Positions 49,820 through 58,411 of a stretch of 64,000 nucleotides of DNA are shown in pieces. The notes beneath the pieces are model-generated. The model saw only the letters and a list, made by a program, of their open reading frames with translations. It made no database searches and had not been told where the DNA came from. Each line of letters begins with the position of its first letter. Within the stretch, counting starts at the first letter, position 1. Where the stretch lies: NCBI RefSeq assembly GCF_009729075.1, contig NZ_VTGY01000020.1, forward strand, positions 62,001 through 126,000, given 5' to 3'. The stretch is from Mycolicibacterium sp. CBMA 226. Lineage in GTDB: Bacteria; Actinomycetota; Actinomycetes; Mycobacteriales; Mycobacteriaceae. The position numbers and the translations under genes are program-made.

Positions 49820-51331
49820 ATGCACGATCGTACCGTCCGCGTGACCATCGACAGCGGAACCATCGAGGGCTTCACCCGCGACGGTGTACACCGCTGGCGT
49901 TCCGTGCCGTACGCGCGGCCGCCGGTCGGGCCGTGGCGCTACCGGGCCCCGCAGCCCGTGCAGCCCTGGCGTGGCGTGCGCTACTGCCACGGATTCACCT
50001 ATTGCGCGCCGCAGGAGCGCAAATTCACGATGCTGAGCGTCGGGAAGTACCAGCCGATGGGCGAGGACTGTCTGACTCTCAACGTGGTGACGCCCGAGCA
50101 GCACACCGGCGAGCCGCTGCCCGTGATGTTCTTCATCCACGGCGGCGGCTACATCATGGGAAGTTCCGCGACGCCGATCTACGACGGCGCCGCGCTGGCC
50201 CGGCGCGGCTGCATCTTCGTCTCTGCCAACTACCGGCTCGGCGCGCTCGGCTGCTTCGACGTGTCGACCCTGGCCACCGCCGAGCATCCGTTCGATGACA
50301 ACCTGTTCCTGCGTGATCTGGTGGCGGCGCTGAAGTGGGTGCGCACCAACATCGCGGTGTTCGGCGGCGATCCGGGCAACGTGACGATCTTCGGCGAGAG
50401 CGCCGGAGCCCACGCCGTGGCGACCCTGCTGGCCGTGCCGCAGGCGAAAAACCTTTTTCATCGAGCCATTGCGGAGAGCCCGGCCAGCGGCATGGTGCGT
50501 TCGTCGGACGCGGCTGCCCAGTTCGCGAAGCAGTTCGCCGAACAGCTCGGTGCCGGCGAGGGGGACGGCGCGGCCGCACTGATGTCGGCCAGACCGGCTG
50601 AGCTGATGGCCGCGTTGGACCGCGTCATCCACGGCGCCGTGGATGACATGCCTGGTGCCTTCCCGGCCGGACCCGCGTGCGGAACCGAGTTCCTCCCGGA
50701 GGACCCGGTGGTCGCGATGCGCGAGGGGCGTGCGCACCAGGTGCCGCTGATCGTGGGCAGCAATGCCGACGAGGGCCGCCTGTTCACCAAGTTCATGCAG
50801 CTGCTGCCCACAAACGAGGCCATGATCGAGCGGATCCTGGCCCATGTCCCCGCGGAGCAGCGCGCCCGGATCACGGGGGCCTATCCGGGCTACCCACAGT
50901 CTGCTGACGCCTGCATCAAGCTCGGCGGCGACTTCGCCTTCGGCACCGCGGCATGGGAGATCGCCGGCGCCCACATGCGCCACGCACCGACCTACGCGTA
51001 CCGGTACGACTACGCGCCGCCGGCACTGCACTGGACGGGCCTCGGTGCCACGCACGCCACCGAGTTGCTCGCGGTCTTCGACGTGTACCGCACCCCGTTG
51101 GGTTCGGTGCTGACCGCCGCCATGGACCGTAAGTCGGCGCTGCGAATCAGCAATGACGTGCAGAACCGGTGGCGGGCGTTCGCCCGCACCGGGGTGCCGG
51201 GCGAGGGGTGGCCGCGCTACGACGCCGAGGACCGTGCGGTTCTGGTGTTCGATCGCCAGACGCGCGTCGAATTCGATCCCCGTGCCGAGCAGCGTCAGGC
51301 GTGGGAAGGCTTCTCACTGGTTCACGGCTGA
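49820..51331 (+). CDS. Type B carboxylesterase/lipase
   Basis: A 503-residue alpha/beta-hydrolase of the type B carboxylesterase family. It has the oxyanion-hole motif FFIHGGGYIMGS near 105-116, EDCLTLNV near 82, and the nucleophile Ser194 in FGESAGAHA. The acidic residue follows in the SNADEGRLF region (about 315), and a His near the C terminus completes the triad. No signal peptide is seen. The start is ATG 49820. Members of this group hydrolyse short-chain esters; the resemblance to LipT-type mycobacterial enzymes is from memory. It is convergent with the RDD-protein gene. Confidence 0.9.
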   Translation: MHDRTVRVTIDSGTIEGFTRDGVHRWRSVPYARPPVGPWRYRAPQPVQPWRGVRYCHGFTYCAPQERKFTMLSVGKYQPMGEDCLTLNVVTPEQHTGEPLPVMFFIHGGGYIMGSSATPIYDGAALARRGCIFVSANYRLGALGCFDVSTLATAEHPFDDNLFLRDLVAALKWVRTNIAVFGGDPGNVTIFGESAGAHAVATLLAVPQAKNLFHRAIAESPASGMVRSSDAAAQFAKQFAEQLGAGEGDGAAALMSARPAELMAALDRVIHGAVDDMPGAFPAGPACGTEFLPEDPVVAMREGRAHQVPLIVGSNADEGRLFTKFMQLLPTNEAMIERILAHVPAEQRARITGAYPGYPQSADACIKLGGDFAFGTAAWEIAGAHMRHAPTYAYRYDYAPPALHWTGLGATHATELLAVFDVYRTPLGSVLTAAMDRKSALRISNDVQNRWRAFARTGVPGEGWPRYDAEDRAVLVFDRQTRVEFDPRAEQRQAWEGFSLVHG

Positions 51332-51339
51332 CCGCTGAC

Positions 51340-51813
51340 CTACTTCTTGACCACCTGGGTGCCGCCGGCGAGTTCGTCGTGCCGGCCCTGCTTGCAGGGA
51401 CTCGAGTTGATGGTGACGGCGATGAAGATGTACGCGATGAACGCCAGCAACCCGCCGACCCACGGGATGATCGGGAGCAGGGTGAACGAATTGCGGATGG
51501 CCGACTGCTTGAAATCGGGCTTCGGCATGCCGTGCGGGCCGCGCACACTGAGGCCGAGCAGCATCTTGCCCGGCGTCGCGCCGGCCAACACCTCGAACAG
51601 CACGAAGTAGAGGAAGGTGCCCAGCCCGGAGAACAGGCCGGTGACCATGATGTCGGACATCGAGCCGATCGAGAAGGCGCCGAAGAACGCCAGCACTCCG
51701 ACGATCAGTCCGTCGATGAACCGCGCGAAAAAGCGGGGCAGCAGGTCACCGGGATGCACCGGGGTGGGTGCGCCGTAGGCGCCTGAGGTGGGGTAGTTCT
51801 CGCCGTACGTCAT
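51340..51813 (-). CDS. RDD-family membrane protein
   Basis: A 157-residue protein with an N-terminal Gly/Pro/Tyr-rich cytosolic stretch, then three hydrophobic segments (about 37-60, 65-85 and 115-135). It carries the RDD family pattern: FFARFIDGLIVGV near 28 and GATPGKMLLGL near 78. Such proteins are proposed transporters or membrane organisers; the role here is unknown. ATG 51813 is used. The gene starts 10 bases after the end of the upstream beta-lactamase-like gene on the same strand, so the two are probably cotranscribed. It is convergent with the carboxylesterase, 8 bases apart. Confidence 0.85.
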   Translation of the reverse strand: MTYGENYPTSGAYGAPTPVHPGDLLPRFFARFIDGLIVGVLAFFGAFSIGSMSDIMVTGLFSGLGTFLYFVLFEVLAGATPGKMLLGLSVRGPHGMPKPDFKQSAIRNSFTLLPIIPWVGGLLAFIAYIFIAVTINSSPCKQGRHDELAGGTQVVKK

Positions 51814-51822
51814 GACGTCAAT

Positions 51823-52632
51823 TTACTGCCGATTGGCCAGCAATATCTGGCTTAACCGGGTAGTGGTGGCCTGGCCGTCGGCATTGCCGCCGGCGCCGTT
51901 CAGCGCGTTCATGACCGCCAGCGTGAAACGTTGTCCCGGACCGGCGAATCCGACGGTATTGGTCACCCAGCCGCCCTGCTCGTCGGACCACCCGTCCTTG
52001 TTGCCGGGCGCCATGTTGGGGCCGGCGCCCCAGACGCCCCACTGCTGGATGGGGTCTACGTTCTGCATGGCGTTCACGATCCAGGCAGTCTCGTTGGGTC
52101 GTAGCCGGGTCAGCATGTAGTTGACCATCTGGTCCAGGTCGTCGGTCGTCGACTTTTGAAAACCCCAGTAGGGGAACACGTCTCCGAATCCGCGTTGCGG
52201 TTGTACCCGGGTCATCCCGAAATGCGGGAAGTCGTTGTTGAAGACGGTGTGGTCGGGGCCGCCGTACCGCGTCCAGAGGGTGTCGGCGGCATCGTTGTCC
52301 GAGGTGTGCAGCATCTTGCCCATCAGGGCGATGTCGTCGTCGGTGAGCCGCAGCAGCCCCGCGCTCTGCCGGGCAAAGAGGTCCACCACGATGCCGAGCT
52401 TGATGGTCGACGCCGTCCAGATCATGTCGCCGGCGTGCGAATTGCGGTACACCGCACCGGTTCTGCGGTCCCGGAGCACGTAGCCGACGGTGCCCGGTCG
52501 GGTCGCCAGGTAGGCGTCGGCCGCAGCAATGCGTTGCTGCGCGTCGCAGGCGCCGGTGCATTCGGCTCGTGCGGCGGGCATCGCGGGTCCGGTCAGCAGT
52601 GTCACGACCAGTGCCGCCCTGAGCAGTCTCAC
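51823..52632 (-). CDS. Secreted class A beta-lactamase-like protein
   Basis: A 269-residue exported protein. It has a signal peptide (RLLRAALVVTLLTGPAMPAARA, cleaved near 22-23), then a serine beta-lactamase fold. The SxxK motif is STIK (Ser75, Lys78) and SDN is at 111-113. The third motif, normally KTG or KSG, reads KDG in GNKDGWSDEQGG, so true beta-lactamase activity is uncertain. GTG 52632 is chosen because GGGAGG lies 8 bases upstream; the longer ATG frame lacks a signal peptide. It may instead be a DD-peptidase-like or LppW-like protein. It is followed by the RDD gene on the same strand and lies beside a LysR gene. Confidence 0.78.
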   Translation of the reverse strand: MRLLRAALVVTLLTGPAMPAARAECTGACDAQQRIAAADAYLATRPGTVGYVLRDRRTGAVYRNSHAGDMIWTASTIKLGIVVDLFARQSAGLLRLTDDDIALMGKMLHTSDNDAADTLWTRYGGPDHTVFNNDFPHFGMTRVQPQRGFGDVFPYWGFQKSTTDDLDQMVNYMLTRLRPNETAWIVNAMQNVDPIQQWGVWGAGPNMAPGNKDGWSDEQGGWVTNTVGFAGPGQRFTLAVMNALNGAGGNADGQATTTRLSQILLANRQ

Positions 52633-52670
52633 GCTCGTAGCCTCCCAGATTTCGGTCAGTCTCATTCGGT

Positions 52671-53585
52671 TCAGACCGCCTCTGGCCGCGGCCACGTCGG
52701 CAGCGGCACCGGCCCGTCGCCTGGTCGCAGCCGGTCGAGCACCGCCCGCAGCGGTGGCCAATTGGTGCGGCCCTTGCGGGTGACGGCGTAGGCGGTGTGG
52801 ATCACCGTCGGCCCGGCCAATGGGACGACCTTGATGCCCGCACTGGTGGGTCGCTCCAGCGGTAGCAGTCCGACGCCGTATCCGGCGACGATCAGATCCT
52901 CGACCAGTTCCAGGCTGTCGATCTGATGGGCGATCCGCGGTGTGAACCCGCTCAGCGCACCCAGTGTGCGGACGGCGTCTTCGTCAGCGGTGTTGCGCGA
53001 GTTGACGATCCAGGTCCGGTCCGCATAATCGGACAGCTCGGCGGGGCCGTTCGCTTCGTCGGCCCGTAGGCCCAGGCCCCACGGAATCGACCACAGCGCA
53101 AAGCCTTCCAGTAGCGGGCTGGGAGAGGCGGGGGCCAGGTTGTAGTCGTAGGTCAGGGCCAGGTCCAGATCGTCGTCGGTGAGCAACGCGAACGCTTCGA
53201 TGGGCTCGTATTCGCTTATGGCAACGTCGATTCCGGGGTGCTCACGGGTCAGTTCCGTGAGGATCGGCAGCAGTGACACGCGGATTCCGGTGGCGAACCC
53301 GCCGACCCGCAGCGTGCCGACGGGTTCGGCGCCGGAATCGAGGTCCAGGCGCGCCGCGTCGACCGCGGCGAGAATGTTCACCGCGTGGTCGGCCAGGCGC
53401 TGTCCGGCTGGTGTCAGCCGGACCCGGCGGCCCTCCGGTTCGATCAGTTGGGTCCCGGTTTCCTTGGCCAGTGCCGCGATCTGTTGTGACACCGTCGACG
53501 TCGTCAGATTGAGGTTCTCGGCGACGGCGCGCATCGACCCCAGGCGCGACAGGGCCAGCAGGAGGCGCAGCCGGCGGGTGTCCAT
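52671..53585 (-). CDS. LysR-family transcriptional regulator
   Basis: A 304-residue regulator with an N-terminal winged HTH (about 1-60): RRLRLLLALSRLGSMRAVAENLNLTTSTVSQQIAALAKETGTQL, then a linker helix and a periplasmic-binding-type effector domain (about 90-300). ATG 53585 is taken as the start; longer frames begin upstream but are not conserved in type. The gene is divergent from the thioesterase-like gene at 53671, separated by 85 bases, the standard setting for a LysR regulator and its target. It lies 38 bases upstream of the beta-lactamase-like gene on the same strand. The effector is unknown. Confidence 0.9.
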   Translation of the reverse strand: MDTRRLRLLLALSRLGSMRAVAENLNLTTSTVSQQIAALAKETGTQLIEPEGRRVRLTPAGQRLADHAVNILAAVDAARLDLDSGAEPVGTLRVGGFATGIRVSLLPILTELTREHPGIDVAISEYEPIEAFALLTDDDLDLALTYDYNLAPASPSPLLEGFALWSIPWGLGLRADEANGPAELSDYADRTWIVNSRNTADEDAVRTLGALSGFTPRIAHQIDSLELVEDLIVAGYGVGLLPLERPTSAGIKVVPLAGPTVIHTAYAVTRKGRTNWPPLRAVLDRLRPGDGPVPLPTWPRPEAV

Positions 53586-53670
53586 CTGATCATTGTCCAG
53601 GGAATCTGCACGGTATTGCGCCATCCGGCCCGAAGTTATGAATATTTAGCCAATGTGCGACGATCCGAAA

Positions 53671-54492
53671 ATGACCGCACGTCCTGCCCACTTCATCCCG
53701 ATCGACGGCGACCGGGTTCAGCCGACCCGATTCGCCCAGAGCCTGTGGGGTGAAGACCACCTCAACGGTCCGGCGGTGGTGGGGTTGGCCGCCCATGCGC
53801 TGGAGACTGCCTTCGGCCTGCCCGAGTTCCTGCCGGCCCGGCTGACGGTCGACCTGTTCCGCGCCGCCCGCGGGGTGCCGACGACGACCGACGTGAAATT
53901 GGTCCGGGACGGGCGGCGGGTGCGAAATTCCGAGTGCGATGTGGTGCAGAACGGTGTGACAGTCGCCCGGGCCACGCTGGTGCAATACCGGCTCGCTGAA
54001 GCGCCGCCTGGTGAGGAGTGGTTCGGCACAACCGATTTCGAACCGCCCGCGGCCATCGATGGTGGCCTCTCCCCGTACATCAGTAGCGACGGTGTCGGCT
54101 GGACGCGGGCCATCGCCGATCACCAGAACGCGGGCCGCAAGCGGTACGTCAACCAGCCCATCGACGTCATCGAAGGTGAGGTCAACTCGCCGTTCGTCCG
54201 GGCTGCCGTGGCGGCCGAGGGCACCAGCATGGTCACGAATCTGGGCACCGCGGGCATCGGCTACATCAACGGCGACCTCACTGTGGCGTTGACACGGCTG
54301 CCGCAGGACGACTGGGTCGGCGTCGAGGCCCAGACGCACTGGGCGGCCCAGGGCATCGCGGTCGGTGCCACCACGTTGTACGACAGCGCCGGGCCGATCG
54401 GCACCGGCTTGACCACCGCGGTCAGCAATCCCGCCGCGCAGATCGACTTCAGCCACAGCCGGTTCCCCGACCGGATCAGGCGGGAGCTTTAG
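53671..54492 (+). CDS. Thioesterase-superfamily (double hotdog) protein
   Basis: A 273-residue protein of the acyl-CoA thioesterase-like superfamily, with two hotdog repeats. Indicators are FIPIDGDRVQPTRFAQSLWG at the N terminus, LTVDLFRAARGVPTTTDVKLVRDGRR (central strands of the first hotdog) and a C-terminal repeat ending DFSHSRFPDRIR. ATG 53671 is taken rather than ATG 53653. It is divergent from a LysR regulator, which probably controls it. Mycobacteria have many such proteins near lipid metabolism genes. The substrate acyl chain is not known. Confidence 0.72.
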   Translation: MTARPAHFIPIDGDRVQPTRFAQSLWGEDHLNGPAVVGLAAHALETAFGLPEFLPARLTVDLFRAARGVPTTTDVKLVRDGRRVRNSECDVVQNGVTVARATLVQYRLAEAPPGEEWFGTTDFEPPAAIDGGLSPYISSDGVGWTRAIADHQNAGRKRYVNQPIDVIEGEVNSPFVRAAVAAEGTSMVTNLGTAGIGYINGDLTVALTRLPQDDWVGVEAQTHWAAQGIAVGATTLYDSAGPIGTGLTTAVSNPAAQIDFSHSRFPDRIRREL

Positions 54493-54609
54493 CGCGATCG
54501 ATCATGAAGTGCTGCAGAAGGTTTAGCGATGGGACCCATGCGGTAACCAATTAATGTCCGAGCAATCCGTGGGGTCGATACCCCGCAATCGTCTGATTGG
54601 AGGATCGCG

Positions 54610-54867
54610 ATGAGGATGAAGAAAATGGCTGTTACCACTGCGGTTGCCGGTGCGCTGTGCGCTGGAGCCGCGGGTGTCGGCACAGGTGTGGCCGCGGCCA
54701 CCATGGCACCGATGCCGCCTCCGGGACCCACCGTGACGGCGCCGCCATCTTGGGCGCCGCCGAAGCCGGCTGACCCGATGTGGGCGATGGGCAATGCCCA
54801 GGTCTGGGATGCCGGCTGGAACCACTGGGGCGTCTGGGTGAACGGCACGTTCATTCCGACGTTCTGA
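54610..54867 (+). CDS. Small secreted Trp/Pro-rich protein
   Basis: An 85-residue protein with a clear signal peptide (KKMAVTTAVAGALCAGAAGVG, cleavage after an Ala near 29-30), a Pro/Ala linker (MAPMPPPGPTVTAPPSWAPPKP) and a short Trp-rich C terminus ending NAQVWDAGWNHWGVWVNGTF. The ATG at 54610 has the strong ribosome site GGAGG at 54599-54603. A small hairpin GGGGT/ACCCC lies at 54571-54584 upstream, and a strong terminator follows at 54901-54929, so it is a single-gene transcript. I do not recognise the family. An extracellular or wall-associated role is likely. Confidence 0.75.
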   Translation: MRMKKMAVTTAVAGALCAGAAGVGTGVAAATMAPMPPPGPTVTAPPSWAPPKPADPMWAMGNAQVWDAGWNHWGVWVNGTFIPTF

Positions 54868-54900
54868 CCCGGTTCCGGGCTGGCCCCGGATAACGAAGGA

Positions 54901-54929
54901 GCCGTTGTTGCCGTCGCGGCAACAACGGC
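54901..54929 (+). terminator. Strong hairpin terminator after the small secreted protein gene
   Basis: Perfect 13-base arms 54901-54913 and 54917-54929 with a TCG loop, followed by TTCATT. It is located 33 bases after the stop codon at 54867, the best Rho-independent terminator in the window. Confidence 0.85.
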
Positions 54930-54942
54930 TTCATTCGTATTT

Positions 54943-54988
54943 CCCGAACGATATGTCCACGATTATCACGTGGACATGAACATTCGGG
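54943..54988. promoter_or_regulatory. Long interrupted dyad upstream of the EamA exporter gene
   Basis: The inner inverted repeat is ATGTCCACG (54953-54961) / CGTGGACAT (54969-54977) with a 7-base loop. An outer pair CCCGAA (54943-54948) / TTCGGG (54983-54988) is also symmetric. It ends 19 bases before ATG 55008, so it overlaps the promoter or the 5' leader. It could be an operator for a dimeric regulator or an RNA hairpin controlling translation. Confidence 0.5.
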
Positions 54989-55007
54989 TTCCCGTTCAAT
55001 ACAACGC

Positions 55008-55892
55008 ATGACCACCGCAGCGGCGCGTAACGGCGCTCTCATGACAGTCGCGTCCATGATGTCGGTGCAGTTGGGCGCCGCTCTTGCGGTGAAGTTGATG
55101 GACGGCATCGGTCCAGGCGGGGTGGCCTGGCTCCGCCTGGCGTGGGCCGGTGTGCTGATGTTGCTGTTCGTCCGGCCACGGCCGGCCTCGTTCACCCGTT
55201 CGGCGTTTCTGTCGTGCGTGCTGCTGGGTATCACCACCGCGGGGTTCACCCTGCTGTTCATGGCGGCGGTCTCCCGCATTCCGCTCGGCACCGCGAGTGC
55301 CCTGGAATACCTGGGTCCCCTTGCCATCGCGGTGACCAAAGGACGCGGGCGTGGCCGGCTGCTGTTCCCGGCGATGGCCGGCACCGGAGTCGTGTTGCTG
55401 ACCCAACCGTGGGCTGCTGCCGTCGACCCCGTGGGTGTGCTGGCCGCGCTGGCTTCGGCGGCCTGCCTCGCTGCCTACATCCTGCTGACCCAGCGCGTGG
55501 GTGACGAGGTCACCGGCATCACGGGTCTTGCGGTGTCGATGCCGGTCGCCGGACTCGTCGTCACCATGGTGGCCGGTCCGTCGATCTTCGGCCACCTGAC
55601 GCCGCACCTGTTGTTCGCGGGCCTCGGCTTGGCGATCCTCCTGCCCGCGATTCCGTTCACCTTGGAGATGCTGGCCCTGCGCCGCCTGACCGCCGCGGCG
55701 TTCGGCACGCTGATGAGCCTCGAACCGGCGTTCGCCATGATGCTGGGGCTGACCATCCTGCACCAGGTGCCGGGCCTGCCCGCTATCGCCGGCATCGCAC
55801 TTGTCGTGCTGGCCGGCATCGGCGCCGCGCGCGCCGGGGTCCGACCCGAAGCCGAGGCTGGTCGTCGCGAACCTGCTCTCGTGGTCGAATAG
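55008..55892 (+). CDS. EamA-family exporter (RhtA-like amino acid/metabolite exporter)
   Basis: A 294-residue permease with ten helices in two EamA repeats. The pattern GPGGVAWLRLAWAGVLML near 38-55, LGTASALEYLGPLAIAV and EPAFAMMLGLTILHQ resembles RhtA/threonine-homoserine exporters. ATG 55008 is the start. The gene lies between an upstream dyad (54943-54988) and the NCS1 permease gene 5 bases downstream, so the two transport genes probably form one transcript. The cargo is inferred by family only. Confidence 0.85.
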   Translation: MTTAAARNGALMTVASMMSVQLGAALAVKLMDGIGPGGVAWLRLAWAGVLMLLFVRPRPASFTRSAFLSCVLLGITTAGFTLLFMAAVSRIPLGTASALEYLGPLAIAVTKGRGRGRLLFPAMAGTGVVLLTQPWAAAVDPVGVLAALASAACLAAYILLTQRVGDEVTGITGLAVSMPVAGLVVTMVAGPSIFGHLTPHLLFAGLGLAILLPAIPFTLEMLALRRLTAAAFGTLMSLEPAFAMMLGLTILHQVPGLPAIAGIALVVLAGIGAARAGVRPEAEAGRREPALVVE

Positions 55893-55896
55893 GGGT

Positions 55897-57279
55897 ATGA
55901 CGCCACTGGCCACCGCGCTCACCGCCGCACCCTTCACCGGCCGCACGCCCAGCCGGGCCGGGGACATGTCGGTGGAAACCCATGGCATCGCGCCGGTTCC
56001 GGCAGACCGCCGGTACGGCACCCCGGGCCGGTTGTTCACGGTGTGGTTCGCCCCCCAGATCAATATGTCGTGTGTCTTCACCGGCGCGCTGATCGGCGGG
56101 CTCGGTTTGGGCTTCTGGCTTTCGATGCTGGCCATGGTCGTCGGCACCGTGCTCGGATCGCTGGTGGTCGGCTACCTCTCCACGCTGGGCCCGCGCACCG
56201 GCACCGCACAGTTACCCGGTGCGCGGATGGCATTCGGCGGTCTGATCGCGGTTCCTGCCGTCCTGCAATGGCTCTCGTCGGTGGCGTGGGACGCACTGGT
56301 CGGCCTGTTCGGCGGCGAAGCCCTCGCCGTGTTGCTCGGTATCCCGTTCTGGGAGGCCGTGCTGATCGTGCTGGGCGTGCAGGGCGCCGTCGGTTTCATC
56401 GGGTACGAGCTGATCCACCGGCTGCAGGCCGTGCTCACCGTGGTGCTGTTCGCGACCTTCGCGGTATTCGCCGTCAAACTCGTTGGTGGACATCAGGTCG
56501 TTACGCCGACGAGCGCGCACGGTGCCGACCTGGCCGGCGCATTCGTGCTGGGCGTGACCATCGCGCTGAGCCTGGCGGTGTCCTGGGCCAGCTATGCCGC
56601 CGACTTCAGCCGTTACCTGCCGGCGGATTCCGCGCCGCGCAAGGTGTTCGGGTTCAGTTTCGCCGGACTGGCCGCCGCGTACGTGTTTGTCGAAACCATC
56701 GGCATCGCCGCGGGCAGTTTGATCACCGACCAGACCGCCGAAGGGGTGCGGTCGGTGATGGGCGGGGGAGTGCTGGGGGCCATCGCGCTGGTGATCATCG
56801 CGCTGGCGTCGGTCGGCTCAGGTGTGATGAACGACTACAGCGGATCCCTGGCGTTGCAGACGCTGGGCGTGCGGGTGCGGCGGCCGGTGTCCTCACTGGT
56901 GGTGACGGCGTTGGCATTCGGGCTCATCCTTTGGCTCCACACCGGCGACACCGCAACCCGATTCACCAATGTGCTGTTGCTCATCAGCTATTGGATCCCG
57001 GCGTTCGCCGCCATCGTGATCGTCGACTGGCGTCGCCGCAGCCGTGGCCGGCTGACCGTCGACCCCGCGGCTGAGACGACGCCGCGGCAGGACGCGGTGG
57101 CGGCACTGGTCGCGTTCGCCGTGGCCTATGGTGTCGCGATCCCGTTCATGAACACCACGCTGCTGCAAGGGCCCGTCGCTGTCGCCTGGCATGGCGCCGA
57201 CATCGCGTACTTCGTGAATTTCTTTGTCGCGCTGGTGGTTTACGGGGGCTATCGGCGGCTCCGTATTGCGCGTCCGTGA
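55897..57279 (+). CDS. NCS1-family nucleobase/cytosine-purine permease
   Basis: A 460-residue transporter with about 12 helices of the nucleobase:cation symporter 1 family. Marks are the N-terminal helix region FTVWFAPQINMSCVFTGALIGGLGLGFW, the conserved stretch ARMAFGGLIAVPAVLQWLSSVAWDA, SWASYAADFSRYLP and DYSGSLALQTLG in the second half. ATG 55897 has AGGGG directly before it (short spacing). Substrates of relatives include cytosine, uracil, hydantoins and allantoin. If it imports a pyrimidine, its degradation product beta-alanine could feed the aminotransferase/MmsA pair at 61267-64000; this link is speculative. Confidence 0.88.
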   Translation: MTPLATALTAAPFTGRTPSRAGDMSVETHGIAPVPADRRYGTPGRLFTVWFAPQINMSCVFTGALIGGLGLGFWLSMLAMVVGTVLGSLVVGYLSTLGPRTGTAQLPGARMAFGGLIAVPAVLQWLSSVAWDALVGLFGGEALAVLLGIPFWEAVLIVLGVQGAVGFIGYELIHRLQAVLTVVLFATFAVFAVKLVGGHQVVTPTSAHGADLAGAFVLGVTIALSLAVSWASYAADFSRYLPADSAPRKVFGFSFAGLAAAYVFVETIGIAAGSLITDQTAEGVRSVMGGGVLGAIALVIIALASVGSGVMNDYSGSLALQTLGVRVRRPVSSLVVTALAFGLILWLHTGDTATRFTNVLLLISYWIPAFAAIVIVDWRRRSRGRLTVDPAAETTPRQDAVAALVAFAVAYGVAIPFMNTTLLQGPVAVAWHGADIAYFVNFFVALVVYGGYRRLRIARP

Positions 57280-57280
57280 G

Positions 57281-58411
57281 TCACCGCACCGTCGCGAAAA
57301 ACGCCCGCACGTCGTCGACGAACAACTGAGGCTGCTCGAACGCCGCGAAGTGGCCACCGCGCGGCATCTTGGTCCAGTGGGTGATGTGGTAGCCGGCCTC
57401 GCACCACGACCGTGGCGGGCGCCCGATCTCCTTCGGGAACGACGCAATGCCCGTGGGCAATTCGACCTTTTCGCCACCACCGAAGACGCGGAAGCTCTCC
57501 CAGTAGATCCGGGCCGACGACGCGCCGGTCGCGGTGGCCCAGTAGATCATCACGTCGTCGAGCATCTCGTCGCGACTCAGCGCGGTCTCGACATCGCCGT
57601 CGTGGTCGGTCCAGGACCAGAACTTCTCCACGATCCACGCCAGCTGCGCCACCGGTGAGTCGACCAGGCCGTACCCGATGGTCTGCGGACGAGTGGACTG
57701 CTGCTTGGCGTAACCAGAGTCCCGGTCCTGATACCGCTGCAACGCCGCGAGAGCCGCCTGCTCTTCCGCGGTGAACTCGGTGGCGCCCTTCGGGGGTCGG
57801 CCCATCGGCATGTTGGTGTGAATCGCGATGCAGTGCCCGACGTTTCGACCAATCTGTGTCGTCACCGCGGCGCCCCAGTCGCCGCCCTGGGCGCCGTAAC
57901 GGGTGTAGCCGAGACGCACCATGAGCTCGTCCCAGGCCCGCGCGATGCGCTCCACACCCCAGCCCGTCGTGGCCGGCTTGCCCGAGAACCCGAAGCCGGG
58001 CAGCGACGGGCACACGACGTGAAAGGCGTCCTCGGCGCGTCCGCCGTGGGCGGTGGGGTTGGTGAGCGGTTCGATGATCTTCTGGAACTCGGCGATCGAC
58101 CCCGGCCAGCCGTGCGTGATGATCAACGGCAGGGCTTCGGGATGCGGTGACCGCTGATGGATGAAATGGATATCGAGCCCGTCGATTTCGGTGACGTACT
58201 GGTCGAACCGATTGAGGTTGGCCTCGCGGGTGCGCCAGTCGTAACCGTTGGCCCAGTATTCGGCCAGGGCCTGCGTGTAGCTCAGCGGAAGCCCTTGACT
58301 GAGGTCGTCGACGCACTCGGCTTCCGGCCAGCGGGTGTTGGTCAGGCGCCGCCGGAGATCGAGCAGGACGTCGTCGGGCACAGCGATCTGAAACGGCGCA
58401 ATGTGAGTCAC
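57281..58411 (-). CDS. Epoxide hydrolase, alpha/beta-hydrolase with N-terminal EHN domain
   Basis: A 376-residue enzyme of the epoxide hydrolase family opening epoxides to diols. The N-terminal EHN domain (about 1-110: PFQIAVPDDVLLDLRRRLTNTRWPE, then ANGYDWRTREANLNRF) precedes the hydrolase core with HGWPGS and the nucleophile Asp178 in GAQGGDWGAA. The C-terminal GGHFAAFEQP holds the catalytic His near 356. Convergent with the NCS1 gene, 1 base apart. The minus-strand neighbour lutC overlaps its start by 4 bases (ATGA), so it may be the last gene of the lut operon. The substrate is unknown. Confidence 0.9.
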   Translation of the reverse strand: MTHIAPFQIAVPDDVLLDLRRRLTNTRWPEAECVDDLSQGLPLSYTQALAEYWANGYDWRTREANLNRFDQYVTEIDGLDIHFIHQRSPHPEALPLIITHGWPGSIAEFQKIIEPLTNPTAHGGRAEDAFHVVCPSLPGFGFSGKPATTGWGVERIARAWDELMVRLGYTRYGAQGGDWGAAVTTQIGRNVGHCIAIHTNMPMGRPPKGATEFTAEEQAALAALQRYQDRDSGYAKQQSTRPQTIGYGLVDSPVAQLAWIVEKFWSWTDHDGDVETALSRDEMLDDVMIYWATATGASSARIYWESFRVFGGGEKVELPTGIASFPKEIGRPPRSWCEAGYHITHWTKMPRGGHFAAFEQPQLFVDDVRAFFATVR

